From: Streptomyces sp. XM83C
GTDB lineage: Bacteria; Actinomycetota; Actinomycetes; Streptomycetales; Streptomycetaceae
Direction of reading: 5' to 3'
Length of the DNA: 44,639 nt
Assembly: GCF_023072675.1 (NCBI RefSeq)
Contig: NZ_JALLGL010000011.1
Coordinates: 1 to 44,639 of the forward strand
This document shows, piece after piece, positions 31,584-40,904 of this stretch. The number at the start of each line of letters is the position of its first letter. Position 1 is the first letter of the stretch. The translations under genes and the position numbers were made by a program. Under the pieces are notes generated by a model, which made no database searches, was not told the origin of the DNA, and saw nothing but the letters and a program-made list of their open reading frames with translations.

Positions 31584-34418
31584 TCAGTCCTCGGCGGTCT
31601 GCGAGGCCGCCGTGGCCTTCTTCGCAGCCGTCTTCTTCGCGGCCGTCTTGGCGGTGGTCTTCTTCGCCGCCGTGGTCGTCTTCTTCGTCGCGGTCTTCTT
31701 CGCCGTGGTCGTCTTCTTGGCGGCGGTCTTCTTCGCCGCCGCCTTCTTCGCGGTCTTCTTCGCCGGGCCCTTCGCCCGCTTCTCGGCGAGCAGCTCGAAG
31801 CCGCGCTCGGGGGTGATCGTCTCGACGCTGTCGCCGGAGCGCAGGGTCGCGTTGGTCTCCCCGTCGGTGACGTACGGCCCGAAGCGGCCGTCCTTGACGA
31901 CGACCGGCTTGCCGCTGACCGGGTCCTCGCCGAGCTCCTTCAGCGGCGGCTTGGCCGCGGCGCGACCGCGCTGCTTGGGCTGGGCGTAGATGGCCAGGGC
32001 CTCTTCGAGGGTGATCGTGAAGATCTGGTCCTCGGACTGCAACGACCGCGAGTCGGTGCCCTTCTTCAGATACGGCCCGTAGCGGCCGTTCTGCGCGGTG
32101 ATCTCCTGGCCCTCGGGGTCGGTGCCGACGACGCGCGGCAGCGACATCAGCTTGAGGGCGTCCTCCAGAGTGACCGTGTCCAGGGACATCGACTTGAACA
32201 GTGAGGCCGTCCGCGGCTTCACGGCGTTCTTGCCGGTCTTCGGGGTGCCCTCGGGCAGCACCTCGGTGACGTAGGGGCCGTAGCGGCCGGCCTTGGCGAC
32301 GATCGGGTGGTGCGGCGGCTCGGGGTCGGTGCCGAGCAGGCGCTCCCCGCTGCCGTTGGCCAGCAGTTCCTCGGCCAGCTCGACGGTCAGCTCGTCCGGC
32401 GCCAGGTCGGCGGGGACGTCGGCGCGCTGGTGCTCCTCGGTGTCCTTCTCGCCGCGCTCGACGTACGGGCCGAAGCGGCCGACGCGGAGCACGATGCCGT
32501 TGCCGACGGGGAACGAGGACACCTCGCGGGCGTCGATCGCGCCGAGGTCGGTCACCAGTTCCTTGAGGCCGCCGAGGTGGTCGCCGTCGCCGTTGCCGGC
32601 GTCCGCGGCGGTGCCGTGGCCGCCTTCGCCGAAGTAGAACCGCTTCAGCCACGGCACGGCCTGGGCCTCGCCGCGGGCGATGCGGTCGAGGTCGTCCTCC
32701 ATCTTGGCGGTGAAGTCGTAGTCGACGAGCCGCCCGAAGTGCTTCTCCAGGAGGTTGACCACGGCGAAGGACAGGAAGGACGGCACGAGGGCCGTGCCCT
32801 TCTTGAACACATAGCCGCGGTCGAGGATCGTGCCGATGATCGACGCGTACGTCGACGGGCGGCCGATCTCGCGCTCTTCGAGCTCCTTGACGAGGCTGGC
32901 CTCGGTGTAGCGGGCCGGGGGCTTGGTGGCGTGCCCGTCGACCGTGATCTCCTCGGCGGAGAGCCGGTCGCCCTCGCCGACCTGCGGCAGGCGGCGCTCG
33001 CGGTCGTCCAGCTCGGCGTTCGGGTCGTCGGCGCCCTCGACGTAGGCCTTGAGGAAGCCGTGGAAGGTGATCGTCTTGCCGGAGGCGCTGAACTCGACGT
33101 CCCGGCCGTCGGCGGCCGTACCGCCGATCTTGACGGTGACGGAGTTGCCGGTGGCGTCCTTCATCTGGGAGGCGACGGTCCGCTTCCAGATCAGCTCGTA
33201 CAGCTTGAACTGGTCGCCGGTCAGGCCGGTCTCCGCGGGCGTGCGGAAGCGGTCGCCGGAGGGACGGATCGCCTCGTGCGCCTCCTGCGCGTTCTTCACC
33301 TTGGCGGCGTAGGTGCGCGGGGCGTCCGGCAGGTACTCGGCGCCGTACAGCTGCGTGACCTGGGCGCGGGCGGCGGCCACGGCCGTGTCGCTCAGCGTCG
33401 TGGAGTCCGTACGCATGTACGTGATGTAGCCGTTCTCGTACAGCTTCTGCGCGATCTGCATGGTGGCCTTCGCGCCGAAGCCGAGCTTGCGGCTGGCCTC
33501 CTGCTGCAACGTCGTCGTACGGAACGGGGCGTACGGCGAGCGGCGGTACGGCTTGGACTCGACGGACCGGACCGAGAACTGCGTGTTCTCCAGGGCGGCG
33601 GCGAGGGCGCGGGCGTTCGCCTCGTCGAGGTGGAGGGTGTTCGCGCTCTTGAGTTGTCCCTGGGAGTCGAAGTCGCGGCCCTGCGCGATCCGCCGGCCGT
33701 CGACGGTCTGCAGGCGGGCGACCAGCGACGACGGGTCGGACGGGTCTCCTGCGCGGCCGGTCGCGAAGGTGCCCGTGAGGTCCCAGTACTCAGCTGAACG
33801 AAACGCGATGCGCTCACGTTCCCGCTCGACGACGAGTCGTGTCGCGACGGACTGGACGCGGCCCGCCGACAGCTTCGGCATGACCTTCTTCCACAGGACC
33901 GGCGACACCTCGTAGCCGTAGAGGCGGTCGAGGATGCGGCGGGTCTCCTGGGCGTCGACGAGGCGCTGGTTGAGCTGGCGCGGGTTGGCGACGGCGGCCT
34001 GGATCGCCGACTTGGTGATCTCGTGGAACACCATCCGCTTGACGGGGACCTTGGGCTTGAGCACCTCCTGAAGGTGCCAGGCGATGGCCTCGCCCTCGCG
34101 GTCCTCGTCAGTGGCGAGATACAGCTCGTCGGAGTCCTTCAGCAGGTCCTTGAGCTTCTTGACCTGCGCTTTCTTGTCCGCGTTCACCACGTAGATCGGC
34201 TGGAAGTCGTGTTCGACGTCCACGCCGAGCCGCCGGACCTCGCCGGTGTACTTCTCCGGCACCTCGGCGGCGCCGTTGGGGAGGTCGCGGATGTGCCCGA
34301 CGCTCGCCTCGACAACGTATCCGGGGCCGAGATAGCCCTTGATCGTCTTCGCCTTGGCAGGCGACTCGACGATGACGAGTCGGCGGCCGCCCTTCGCGGT
34401 CTCGCTGGTCGGGGACAA
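31584..34418 (-). CDS. topA: DNA topoisomerase I
   Basis: A 944-residue type IA topoisomerase that relaxes negative supercoils. The N-terminal Toprim domain shows 'LVIVESPAKAKTIKGYLG' and 'ATDEDREGEAIAWH'; the active-site tyrosine is in 'NGYITYMRTDSTTL' (about Y334). The C-terminal part has repeated Topo_C units (FGPYVERG, RYGPYVTE, RYGPYLKKG, RFGPYVTDG) and no zinc-finger cysteines, and the last ~80 residues are Lys/Ala/Thr runs (KKTTTAKKTATKK), as in other Streptomyces, where this tail raises processivity. The start is TTG 34418 (MSPTSETAKGG), preceded by GGAGAG. It is probably monocistronic; the next gene, tmk, is 501 bp away. Confidence 0.97.
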   Translation of the reverse strand: MSPTSETAKGGRRLVIVESPAKAKTIKGYLGPGYVVEASVGHIRDLPNGAAEVPEKYTGEVRRLGVDVEHDFQPIYVVNADKKAQVKKLKDLLKDSDELYLATDEDREGEAIAWHLQEVLKPKVPVKRMVFHEITKSAIQAAVANPRQLNQRLVDAQETRRILDRLYGYEVSPVLWKKVMPKLSAGRVQSVATRLVVERERERIAFRSAEYWDLTGTFATGRAGDPSDPSSLVARLQTVDGRRIAQGRDFDSQGQLKSANTLHLDEANARALAAALENTQFSVRSVESKPYRRSPYAPFRTTTLQQEASRKLGFGAKATMQIAQKLYENGYITYMRTDSTTLSDTAVAAARAQVTQLYGAEYLPDAPRTYAAKVKNAQEAHEAIRPSGDRFRTPAETGLTGDQFKLYELIWKRTVASQMKDATGNSVTVKIGGTAADGRDVEFSASGKTITFHGFLKAYVEGADDPNAELDDRERRLPQVGEGDRLSAEEITVDGHATKPPARYTEASLVKELEEREIGRPSTYASIIGTILDRGYVFKKGTALVPSFLSFAVVNLLEKHFGRLVDYDFTAKMEDDLDRIARGEAQAVPWLKRFYFGEGGHGTAADAGNGDGDHLGGLKELVTDLGAIDAREVSSFPVGNGIVLRVGRFGPYVERGEKDTEEHQRADVPADLAPDELTVELAEELLANGSGERLLGTDPEPPHHPIVAKAGRYGPYVTEVLPEGTPKTGKNAVKPRTASLFKSMSLDTVTLEDALKLMSLPRVVGTDPEGQEITAQNGRYGPYLKKGTDSRSLQSEDQIFTITLEEALAIYAQPKQRGRAAAKPPLKELGEDPVSGKPVVVKDGRFGPYVTDGETNATLRSGDSVETITPERGFELLAEKRAKGPAKKTAKKAAAKKTAAKKTTTAKKTATKKTTTAAKKTTAKTAAKKTAAKKATAASQTAED

Positions 34419-34675
34419 CTTCGCTCTTCTCTCCGGTCGACGCTGGGGCCTCCCCAGGCCTTGGTCCCGGGGTCGGACGGTGGTGACGCTGCGGAGTGTG
34501 ACGGTACATCCCGCCCCCGTGTCAAACGGGAAAAGCCCGCAACGGCCACTCGAACGGTAACCCGACTACCACCATTCCTGCCGCCCGGACCGCCCCGCGA
34601 ACCGGGCGCGCCGGTCCGGAGCGTGATCTCTCACTTGCCGCCGGGCAGGGCCAACCGCGCCGCAGCCGACCATGG

Positions 34676-34873
34676 TCACAGGCGCGTCGCGCACCACACG
34701 GCGACGGCGAGCGCCGCCGCCGCGACGACAGCGGGGAGGGCCGCCGATGCGATCCGGTTCACACCGAGGGCCACCGGCTCGCCGCGCCGTACCCGGAGCG
34801 CCGTCCAGGTGAGCAGAACCGTCCCGAACAGGCCGAACACCAGGCCCGTGAAGATCGCCGGTCCGCTGTCCAT
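34676..34873 (-). CDS. small two-helix membrane protein, unknown function
   Basis: A 65-residue protein (MDSGPAIFTGLVFGLFG...) with two predicted membrane helices: about residues 5-25 and 43-62, joined by a basic loop (ALRVRRGEPVALGVNR). ATG 34873 follows a strong GGAGGAG at four bases, the best evidence for a gene this short. No named family is recognised. It lies upstream of topA on the same strand with about 257 bp between; CCGGACCG/CGGTCCGG (34585-34619) could be a weak terminator. Confidence 0.72.
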   Translation of the reverse strand: MDSGPAIFTGLVFGLFGTVLLTWTALRVRRGEPVALGVNRIASAALPAVVAAAALAVAVWCATRL

Positions 34874-35190
34874 GGCTCCTCCGCGCCCCTCTTCCGCCTT
34901 CCCGAGTGCCCCGTCGCGGGGAGCGCGGCACGCGCGGGAGACGCGCGGGCGAACCGGCGGTGAACGACAGGCCGGCGTTCGTCCCGCCATGCAGGCGGTG
35001 ATCGTCCGCGGGCCGGAGGAGAGCGCCCGCGGACAGATCGGACACCGTCTCGAAGAAAACGGGCAGAGGAGCGAGAAGAAATACGTCGCCCCGGACATCG
35101 AACACGGCGCGAAATCGTCGGATCACGCCATGTGCCCGTCCTGGCCGTGCCGCCAGGCGAGACACCGGGAGCCCAGGGACCCCCCAGGGG

Positions 35191-35262
35191 GCCCAAGGAC
35201 CCCAAGGACCCCAAGGACCCCAGGGAGCCCAGGGGGCCCAGGGAGCCCAGGGACCCCAGGGG
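35191..35262. repeat. eight 9-bp tandem repeats
   Basis: Eight consecutive 9-bp units, GCCCAAGGA / CCCCAAGGA / GCCCAGGGA variants, with one further unit at 35171-35179 before an irregular 11-bp piece. It is downstream of the methyltransferase gene and merges with the terminator hairpin. Confidence 0.88.
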
Positions 35263-35281
35263 GGTCGGCTGGCCCCTGGGG
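35254..35281 (-). terminator. hairpin downstream of the methyltransferase
   Basis: CCCCAGGGG (35254-35262) pairs with CCCCTGGGG (35273-35281) over a 10-base loop, 30 bp after the methyltransferase stop. Its left arm is the last 9-bp repeat unit. Confidence 0.55.
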
Positions 35282-35311
35282 CCCCGTGTACCTCAGGAGT
35301 CCGGCCTCCGT

Positions 35312-36826
35312 CTACGCCGGATCGAGGAAGCCCTGCTCCACCAGGAGCCGGATCTGTGCCGGTGTGCGGTCGCGCAGGACGACCGGGTCCTCGCCCATCA
35401 GCTGGGCGATCGCGTCCAGGATGCGGCCGGCGCTGAGGGTGCCGTCGCAGACACCGGCGAACCCCGCGCCGACGGTGTCGACCTTGGTGGCGCGACGCAT
35501 GCCGCGGTGCTGGCGCAGCACGACGTGCTCGGGGTCCTCGGCGCCCGGCAGCCCGACCTGCTCCTGCACGACCTCGGGCGCCAGCTTGAAGTGGGCTTCG
35601 AGCAGGGCCGCGTCGTCGTGCGAGCGGAGGTAGTCCAGGCGGTCGAAGTGGGCGCGGATGGTGTCGCCGAGCGGCTGCTCGACGGGGTGCGGCCACTCCT
35701 CGACGGTCACCGTCGGCTCGGCGGCCCCGGTCCGGCGCAGCGTGATCCAGCCAAAGCCGACCGCCTTGACCTTGCGGGCTTCGAACTCCTCCAGCCAGGC
35801 GTCGTACCGCGCCTGGTACTCCGCCGGGTCCATGCGGTGGTCACCGGCGTCCCTGAGCCACAGCTCGGCGTACTGCGTGATGTCCTGCACCTCGCGCTGG
35901 ACGATCCACGCGTCGCACCCGCGCGGCACCCATGACCTGAGTCTGTCCTGCCAGTCCTCCCCTTCCACGTGCTGCCAGTTGGCGAGGAACTGCGCGAACC
36001 CGCCCTCGTTCAGCCGTTCCCCCGCTCCTTGAACGAGCGAGCGGCACAGATCGTCCCCGCCCATGCCGCCGTCCCGGTACGTCAGCCGGGCGCCGGGCGA
36101 GATCACGAACGGCGGGTTGGACACGATCAGGTCGAACGTCTCCCCGTCCCGGACCGGTTCGAACAGCGAGCCCTGCCGCAGATCCGCGGCCGGCGCGCCG
36201 GACAGGGCGAGGGTGAGGGCGGTGATGTGCAGGGCGCGCGGGTTGAGGTCGGTGGCGGTGACGCGGGTGGCGTGCAGCGCGGCGTGCAGCGCCTGGATGC
36301 CGGAGCCGGTGCCGAGGTCCAGGGCGGAGGGGACGGGCGTGCGGACGGTGATGCCGGCCAGGGTGGTGGAGGCGCCGCCGACACCGAGGACGACGCCCTC
36401 GTCACGGTTGCCGATGCCGCCCGCCCCGCCGACGGCGCAGCCGAGGTCGGAGACGATGAACCAGTCCTCGCCGCCGGGTCCGCCGTACGGCCGTACGTCC
36501 ACGGTGGCGGCGACCTCGTCGCCCCCGGTGCGCCTCAGCCAGCCCGCTTCCAGGCAGGCGTCGGCGGGCAGCACGTCCGCCACGCGCGCGTACGGCACCG
36601 GCTGCTGAAGCAGGAACAGCCGTACGAGCGTCTCCAGGGGGGTGTCCCCGCGGGTCGCCCGCAGCGCGGGTACGGTCTCGCTGCGGGCGAGCGCGGCGTA
36701 CGCGGGGGCGCCGAGCAGGTCGAGCAGGCCGTCGGCGGTGAAGGACGCCGCGAGCAGGGCGTCCCGCAGCCGGGCGGCGGTGTCGGGGTCGGCGGTGGGC
36801 AGGGGGAACGAGGTGGTCTCACTCAC
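35312..36826 (-). CDS. class I SAM-dependent methyltransferase (HemK/RsmC-like)
   Basis: A 504-residue actinobacterial methyltransferase. The N-terminal ~150 residues form a separate domain (helical, 'LRDALLAASFTADGLLDLLG'); the methyltransferase fold follows, with SAM motif 'ALDLGTGSGIQALHAA' (about residues 165-180), the acidic strand end 'VTATDLNPRAL', and the catalytic 'VSNPPFVISPG' (N236-F239). The NPPF motif marks N-methylation of a base or of glutamine; the substrate (rRNA, DNA or release factor) is not determined. The C-terminal ~150 residues are a third conserved region. Start GTG 36826 (VSETTSFPL); ATG 36835 is an alternative. It starts 29 bp after a lipoprotein gene and is probably co-transcribed. 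Confidence 0.88.
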   Translation of the reverse strand: MSETTSFPLPTADPDTAARLRDALLAASFTADGLLDLLGAPAYAALARSETVPALRATRGDTPLETLVRLFLLQQPVPYARVADVLPADACLEAGWLRRTGGDEVAATVDVRPYGGPGGEDWFIVSDLGCAVGGAGGIGNRDEGVVLGVGGASTTLAGITVRTPVPSALDLGTGSGIQALHAALHATRVTATDLNPRALHITALTLALSGAPAADLRQGSLFEPVRDGETFDLIVSNPPFVISPGARLTYRDGGMGGDDLCRSLVQGAGERLNEGGFAQFLANWQHVEGEDWQDRLRSWVPRGCDAWIVQREVQDITQYAELWLRDAGDHRMDPAEYQARYDAWLEEFEARKVKAVGFGWITLRRTGAAEPTVTVEEWPHPVEQPLGDTIRAHFDRLDYLRSHDDAALLEAHFKLAPEVVQEQVGLPGAEDPEHVVLRQHRGMRRATKVDTVGAGFAGVCDGTLSAGRILDAIAQLMGEDPVVLRDRTPAQIRLLVEQGFLDPA

Positions 36827-36855
36827 GCACCCCATTGTGTCCCGCGCGGGACGGC

Positions 36856-37440
36856 TCAGCCCGTGGTGGCCGACGGCGACGAGACGGCCTTCTTGCAGCC
36901 GGGCTGCTTGGCCACGGCCTGCTTGACGTCGCCCTCCTCCAGCTTCTGCAGGGCGGTCACGGCGCTCTTGTACTGCACCGACACGTCCTTCATCCGTTCG
37001 GAGACGGCGTCCAGTCCGGCGGCGAACTTCGACTGGTTCTTGGTGTCGAGCGCGTCGACCTGCTTCTTCAGGTCGGCGTAGGAGGCGGACAGGACGGTGA
37101 GCTTGTTGACGGCGTCCTGCTGCTTCGTCTTGCCGTCCTCGACGCCGGGGGGCGCGCCGGCGTTGTTGATGGTGGTCGCGCGTGCCTTGAAGCCGTCGGA
37201 CAGGTCCTGGAAGGCCTGGGAGTCGGTCTTCTGGAGCTCTGCGGGCGGTCCGTCCTTGGCGGCTTTGGCCAGCGCGTCGAACGCGGCCTCGATCTTCGCC
37301 TGCTGCGCGGGCACGCTCGTGCAGACCTTCGCGGCCCAGGCGTCGAGCTCCTTGTTGTCCTTCTCGCCGCTGCTGCATGCCGTCAACGCCATTGCGAGTA
37401 CCGCACCGCCGGACAGCGCGGCCGCGAGCTTCTTGTTCAC
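36856..37440 (-). CDS. secreted lipoprotein, small, helical
   Basis: A 194-residue predicted lipoprotein: KK n-region, hydrophobic stretch and lipobox ALTAC. The mature part is rich in Lys, Ala, Asp and Gln, with heptad-like patterns ('YADLKKQVDALDTKNQSKFAAGLDAV'), so probably a helical bundle or coiled coil. Two further cysteines (KVCTSV near the start, QPGCKKA at the end) could form a disulfide. I recognise no named family. GTG 37440 follows GGAAGGGA at nine bases; ATG 37458 would add six residues. The methyltransferase gene begins 29 bp downstream. Confidence 0.8.
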   Translation of the reverse strand: MNKKLAAALSGGAVLAMALTACSSGEKDNKELDAWAAKVCTSVPAQQAKIEAAFDALAKAAKDGPPAELQKTDSQAFQDLSDGFKARATTINNAGAPPGVEDGKTKQQDAVNKLTVLSASYADLKKQVDALDTKNQSKFAAGLDAVSERMKDVSVQYKSAVTALQKLEEGDVKQAVAKQPGCKKAVSSPSATTG

Positions 37441-37664
37441 CGGATCGGTCCCTTCCATGGCTCTCGGCCCCGGAACATACACGCCGACCCGACAACACCC
37501 CTAGAACAAATGACCGCTTTGATAGGTCTTGCTCCGCTTTACCCCTTGTGAGAGAAGGCTCACGGCGAGACGCGACGCACACGAAGTCCCCCGCGCCCGG
37601 CGCCCGCGCTCCCGACCCACCCGCCGCACACGCCCGGCACAGCGCACGCGGCGGGCGCACGACA

Positions 37665-37696
37665 GGCGTACGGCGCCTCAAACAGCGCCGTACGCC
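37665..37696 (-). terminator. terminator of hppA
   Basis: GGCGTACGGCGC (37665-37676) and GCGCCGTACGCC (37685-37696): a perfect 12-bp stem with loop CTCAAACA, 31 bp after the hppA stop. No T-run. Confidence 0.75.
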
Positions 37697-37727
37697 CGCC
37701 GGTTGCTCCGGACGCTCCCCTCTCCGG

Positions 37728-40133
37728 CTACGAAACCACCGCAGGATCGGCTGACTTGGACGACCGCTCGGCCTCGCTGTCGTCGCCGACGGCGATCCCG
37801 CGCCGCTTGGAGACATACACCGCGCCGACGATCACCAGAAACGCGATCGCCGCGACCAGGATCCTGACGCCGATGCTCTTGTCGTCGCCGTAGGAGAACT
37901 TGATGACGGCGGGGGCGATCAGCAGCGACACCAGGTTCATCACCTTCAGCAGCGGGTTGATCGCGGGCCCCGCGGTGTCCTTGAACGGGTCGCCGACCGT
38001 GTCGCCGATGACGGTCGCCGCGTGCGCCTCACTGCCCTTGCCGCCGTGGTGTCCGTCCTCGACGAGCTTCTTGGCGTTGTCCCAGGCACCGCCGGAGTTG
38101 GCGAGGAACACCGCCATCAGCGTGCCCGCGCCGATCGCGCCCGCCAGATACGCGCCGAGCGCCCCGACCCCGAGCGTGAACCCGATGAAGATCGGCGCCA
38201 TCACGGCGAGGAGACCGGGTGTGGCCAGCTCCCGCAGGGCGTCCTTGGTGCAGATGTCGACGACCTTGCCGTACTCCGGTTTCTCCGAGTAGTCCATGAT
38301 CCCGGGCTTCTCCCGGAACTGCCGGCGCACCTCGAACACCACCGACCCCGCCGACCTGGACACGGCGTTGATCGCGAGCCCGGAGAAGAGGAACACGACG
38401 GCGGCGCCCGCGATGAGACCCACCAGGTTGTTCGGCTGGGAGATGTCCATCATCAGCGTCATCGGCGCGCCGTCGCCGGAGAGTTTCTCGCCGACGTCCC
38501 GCGCACCGGTGGTGATGGCGTCGCGGTACGACCCGAACAGCGCGGCCGCTGCGAGGACCGCGGTCGCGATGGCGATGCCCTTGGTGATGGCCTTCGTGGT
38601 GTTGCCGACGGCGTCCAGGTCGGTGAGCACCTGGGCGCCCGCGCCCTCCACGTCGCCGGACATCTCCGCGATGCCCTGCGCGTTGTCGGAGACCGGACCG
38701 AAGGTGTCCATGGCGACGATGACACCGACCGTGGTGAGCAGGCCGGTGCCGGCGAGCGCCACCGCGAACAGCGCCAGCATGATCGACGTACCGCCGAGCA
38801 GGAACGCCCCGTACACACCGAGCCCGATCAGCAGCGCCGTGTAGACCGCCGATTCGAGGCCGACGGAGATACCGGCGAGGACGACGGTGGCGGGGCCGGT
38901 CAGGGACGTCTTGCCGATGTCCTTCACGGGGCGCCGCCCTGTCTCCGTGAAGTATCCGGTGAGCTGCTGGATCACCGCGGCCAGCAGGATGCCGATGGCG
39001 ACCGCGACCAGCGCGAGAATGCGCGGGTCGCCGCTCTTGGCGAGGATCGCCTCGTCGGTGACCCCGTCGAGGTCGGAGTACTTCGACGGCAGATAGGTGA
39101 AGACGGCGACGGCCACCAGCGCCAGCGAGATCACCGCGGAGATGAAGAAGCCGCGGTTGATCGCCGTCATGCCGCTGCGGTCGGCGCGGCGCGGCGCGAC
39201 CGCGAAGATGCCGATCATCGCGGTGAGCACACCGATCGCGGGCACCAGCAGCGGGAACGCCAGCCCGGAGTCGCCGAAGGCCGCCTTGCCGAGGATCAGC
39301 GCGGCGACCAGGGTCACCGCGTACGACTCGAACAGGTCGGCGGCCATCCCGGCGCAGTCGCCGACGTTGTCGCCCACATTGTCGGCGATGGTCGCGGCAT
39401 TGCGCGGATCGTCCTCCGGAATGCCCTGCTCGACCTTGCCGACCAGGTCGGCGCCGACGTCGGCGGCCTTGGTGAAGATGCCGCCGCCCACCCGCATGAA
39501 CATCGCGATGAGCGCCGCGCCCAGACCGAAGCCCTCCAGCACCTTCGGCGCGTCGGCCGCGTACACCAGCACCACGCAGGAGGCGCCGAGCAGGCCGAGC
39601 CCCACCGTGAACATGCCGACGACGCCACCGGTACGGAAAGCGATCTTCATGGCTTTGTGCGAGACGCTGGTGAGATCTTTTTCCGGCTCGCCTTCCGCGG
39701 GAGTCGCTTCCCGTGCCGCGGCGGCGACGCGCACATTACTGCGTACGGCCAGCCACATGCCGATATAGCCGGTGGCCGCCGAGAACGCCGCACCGATCAA
39801 GAAGAACACGGATCGCCCGGCACGCTGATTCCAGTCGTCCGCGGGCAGCAGCATGAGCAGGAAGAACACGACGACGGCGAATACGCCGAGCGTGCGCAGT
39901 TGCCGGGCCAGATAGGCGTTGGCGCCTTCCTGGACGGCTGCCGCGATCTTCTTCATGCTGTCGGTGCCCTCGCCGGCCGCCAGCACCTGGCGCACCAGTA
40001 CGCCCGCGACCACGAGCGCGGCCAGTGCGACAACGCCGATGACGGTCACGAGGACCCGGTTGTCATCGGTGAGTACTGCGGCTGCGAGGGCCGTGAAGTG
40101 GCCCGACTGATCTGTGGTGGAAAGCCCCGCCAT
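37728..40133 (-). CDS. hppA: proton-pumping membrane pyrophosphatase (K+-independent)
   Basis: An 801-residue integral membrane pyrophosphatase with about 16 helices; it couples PPi hydrolysis to outward proton transport. Acidic active-site segments are visible: 'FTKAADVGADLVGKVEQGIPEDDPRN', 'DNVGDNVGDCAGMAADLFESY', and near the end 'GSEAHAATVIGDTVGDPFKDTAGPA'. 'GNTTKAITKGIAIATA' carries Lys in the position that separates K+-independent enzymes (K-TK) from K+-dependent ones (A-GK). The start ATG 40133 has a strong AAGGAGG site. A TACAAT hexamer lies about 45 bp upstream. The window thus encodes both soluble and membrane pyrophosphatases. Confidence 0.97.
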   Translation of the reverse strand: MAGLSTTDQSGHFTALAAAVLTDDNRVLVTVIGVVALAALVVAGVLVRQVLAAGEGTDSMKKIAAAVQEGANAYLARQLRTLGVFAVVVFFLLMLLPADDWNQRAGRSVFFLIGAAFSAATGYIGMWLAVRSNVRVAAAAREATPAEGEPEKDLTSVSHKAMKIAFRTGGVVGMFTVGLGLLGASCVVLVYAADAPKVLEGFGLGAALIAMFMRVGGGIFTKAADVGADLVGKVEQGIPEDDPRNAATIADNVGDNVGDCAGMAADLFESYAVTLVAALILGKAAFGDSGLAFPLLVPAIGVLTAMIGIFAVAPRRADRSGMTAINRGFFISAVISLALVAVAVFTYLPSKYSDLDGVTDEAILAKSGDPRILALVAVAIGILLAAVIQQLTGYFTETGRRPVKDIGKTSLTGPATVVLAGISVGLESAVYTALLIGLGVYGAFLLGGTSIMLALFAVALAGTGLLTTVGVIVAMDTFGPVSDNAQGIAEMSGDVEGAGAQVLTDLDAVGNTTKAITKGIAIATAVLAAAALFGSYRDAITTGARDVGEKLSGDGAPMTLMMDISQPNNLVGLIAGAAVVFLFSGLAINAVSRSAGSVVFEVRRQFREKPGIMDYSEKPEYGKVVDICTKDALRELATPGLLAVMAPIFIGFTLGVGALGAYLAGAIGAGTLMAVFLANSGGAWDNAKKLVEDGHHGGKGSEAHAATVIGDTVGDPFKDTAGPAINPLLKVMNLVSLLIAPAVIKFSYGDDKSIGVRILVAAIAFLVIVGAVYVSKRRGIAVGDDSEAERSSKSADPAVVS

Positions 40134-40176
40134 TCGTCCTCCTTGACGCTTGGGCTGAGCTCAAGATGTGCACGGG

Positions 40177-40182
40177 ATTGTA
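40177..40182 (-). promoter_or_regulatory. probable hppA -10 hexamer
   Basis: TACAAT on the minus strand, 44 bases before the hppA ATG, in unusually AT-rich DNA. The hexamer 17 bp upstream (TGTTTT) is a poor -35. The predicted leader is about 35-40 nt. The rest of the 312-bp hppA-apgA gap (to 40393) shows no gene; it has AT-rich stretches and a short frame I do not accept. Confidence 0.5.
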
Positions 40183-40393
40183 GGTACCCCGCGCTGATCA
40201 AAACAGGGCGCGGTAAACAGAATTGGTCTCCGCGTACAAGTAATGCCCTGAAAGCATTGAGCGCGGCTGTTTGCTGTCGAATGGACGCCGTTGATCGTGA
40301 AGGAATTCACGAAATGCGTGGTGACCATTACGGCTTGTTCCCGGGTGACTCGCCATGCACCACTGTAGGGGCGGGTACTGACATCCGCACACG

Positions 40394-40422
40394 CCGAAGG
40401 GCCCCACGAGGGGGCCCTTCGG
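40394..40422 (-). terminator. terminator of the bldG-apgA transcript
   Basis: CCGAAGGGCCCC (40394-40405) and GGGGCCCTTCGG (40411-40422) form a perfect 12-bp stem with a 5-base loop, 24 bp after the apgA stop. Confidence 0.8.
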
Positions 40423-40445
40423 GTGGTGGTCGTGCGGTGCGGCGG

Positions 40446-40871
40446 TCAGTCGAGGGCGGCCGGCGGGGGGGTGGTCGGCCAGGTCATACGGATCAGGCCT
40501 CCCCGCTCGCCGGTGGTGACCTCGACGTCGTCGACGAGGCCGCTGATGACCGCGAGGCCCATCTCGTCCTCCTCGGCGTCCGTCTCGGCACCGTCGGCGG
40601 CCTGGCCGCCCGGCACCTGGTGCGGTGCCTCGTCACCGACCTCGATGGAGAACTGTTTCTCCTCCTCGATCAGCGCCACTTTCACGGGCTCGGTCACCCC
40701 GCTGAGCTGGTGCAGCCCGACAGCGCGGGAGCAGGCCTCACCGACGGCGAGCCGGACCTCGTCGAGGACGGCCTCGTCCACCCCGGCCCTGCGCGCCACC
40801 GCTGCCGCCACCAGACGGGCGGTCCGGACGTGCTCGGGAAGCGCGCTGAAGCGGAGTTCAACGGTGGCCAT
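40446..40871 (-). CDS. apgA: anti-sigma factor, HATPase type (BldG partner)
   Basis: A 141-residue protein of the serine-kinase/anti-sigma family. 'DEVRLAVGEACSRAVGLHQL' is the N-box region, where the usual Asn of E-x-x-x-N is replaced; 'DEMGLAVISGLVDDVEV' is the glycine-box region. It resembles the product of the gene next to bldG in S. coelicolor (orf3, later called ApgA), which interacts with BldG. An acidic linker (DGAETDAEEDE) separates the two boxes. ATG 40871 follows GAGGGGG; upstream codons are not conserved in type. It lies 108 bp after bldG, with a strong stem-loop in the gap, so it is expressed by read-through or by its own promoter. Confidence 0.87.
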   Translation of the reverse strand: MATVELRFSALPEHVRTARLVAAAVARRAGVDEAVLDEVRLAVGEACSRAVGLHQLSGVTEPVKVALIEEEKQFSIEVGDEAPHQVPGGQAADGAETDAEEDEMGLAVISGLVDDVEVTTGERGGLIRMTWPTTPPPAALD

Positions 40872-40904
40872 GCATCCCCCTCGGTACTTCGGGCGTGCGA
40901 TGTC

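Noticed and set aside
27375..32204. A plus-strand open frame of about 1,600 codons over tmk and the topA end
   Set aside because: Antisense to tmk and topA, repeat-derived Arg/Pro and Gly/Arg runs, no ribosome binding site.
40198..40407. A 69-codon minus-strand frame in the hppA-apgA gap
   Set aside because: It runs into the bldG-apgA terminator, has no ribosome binding site and no protein-like features; the region is better explained as the hppA promoter.
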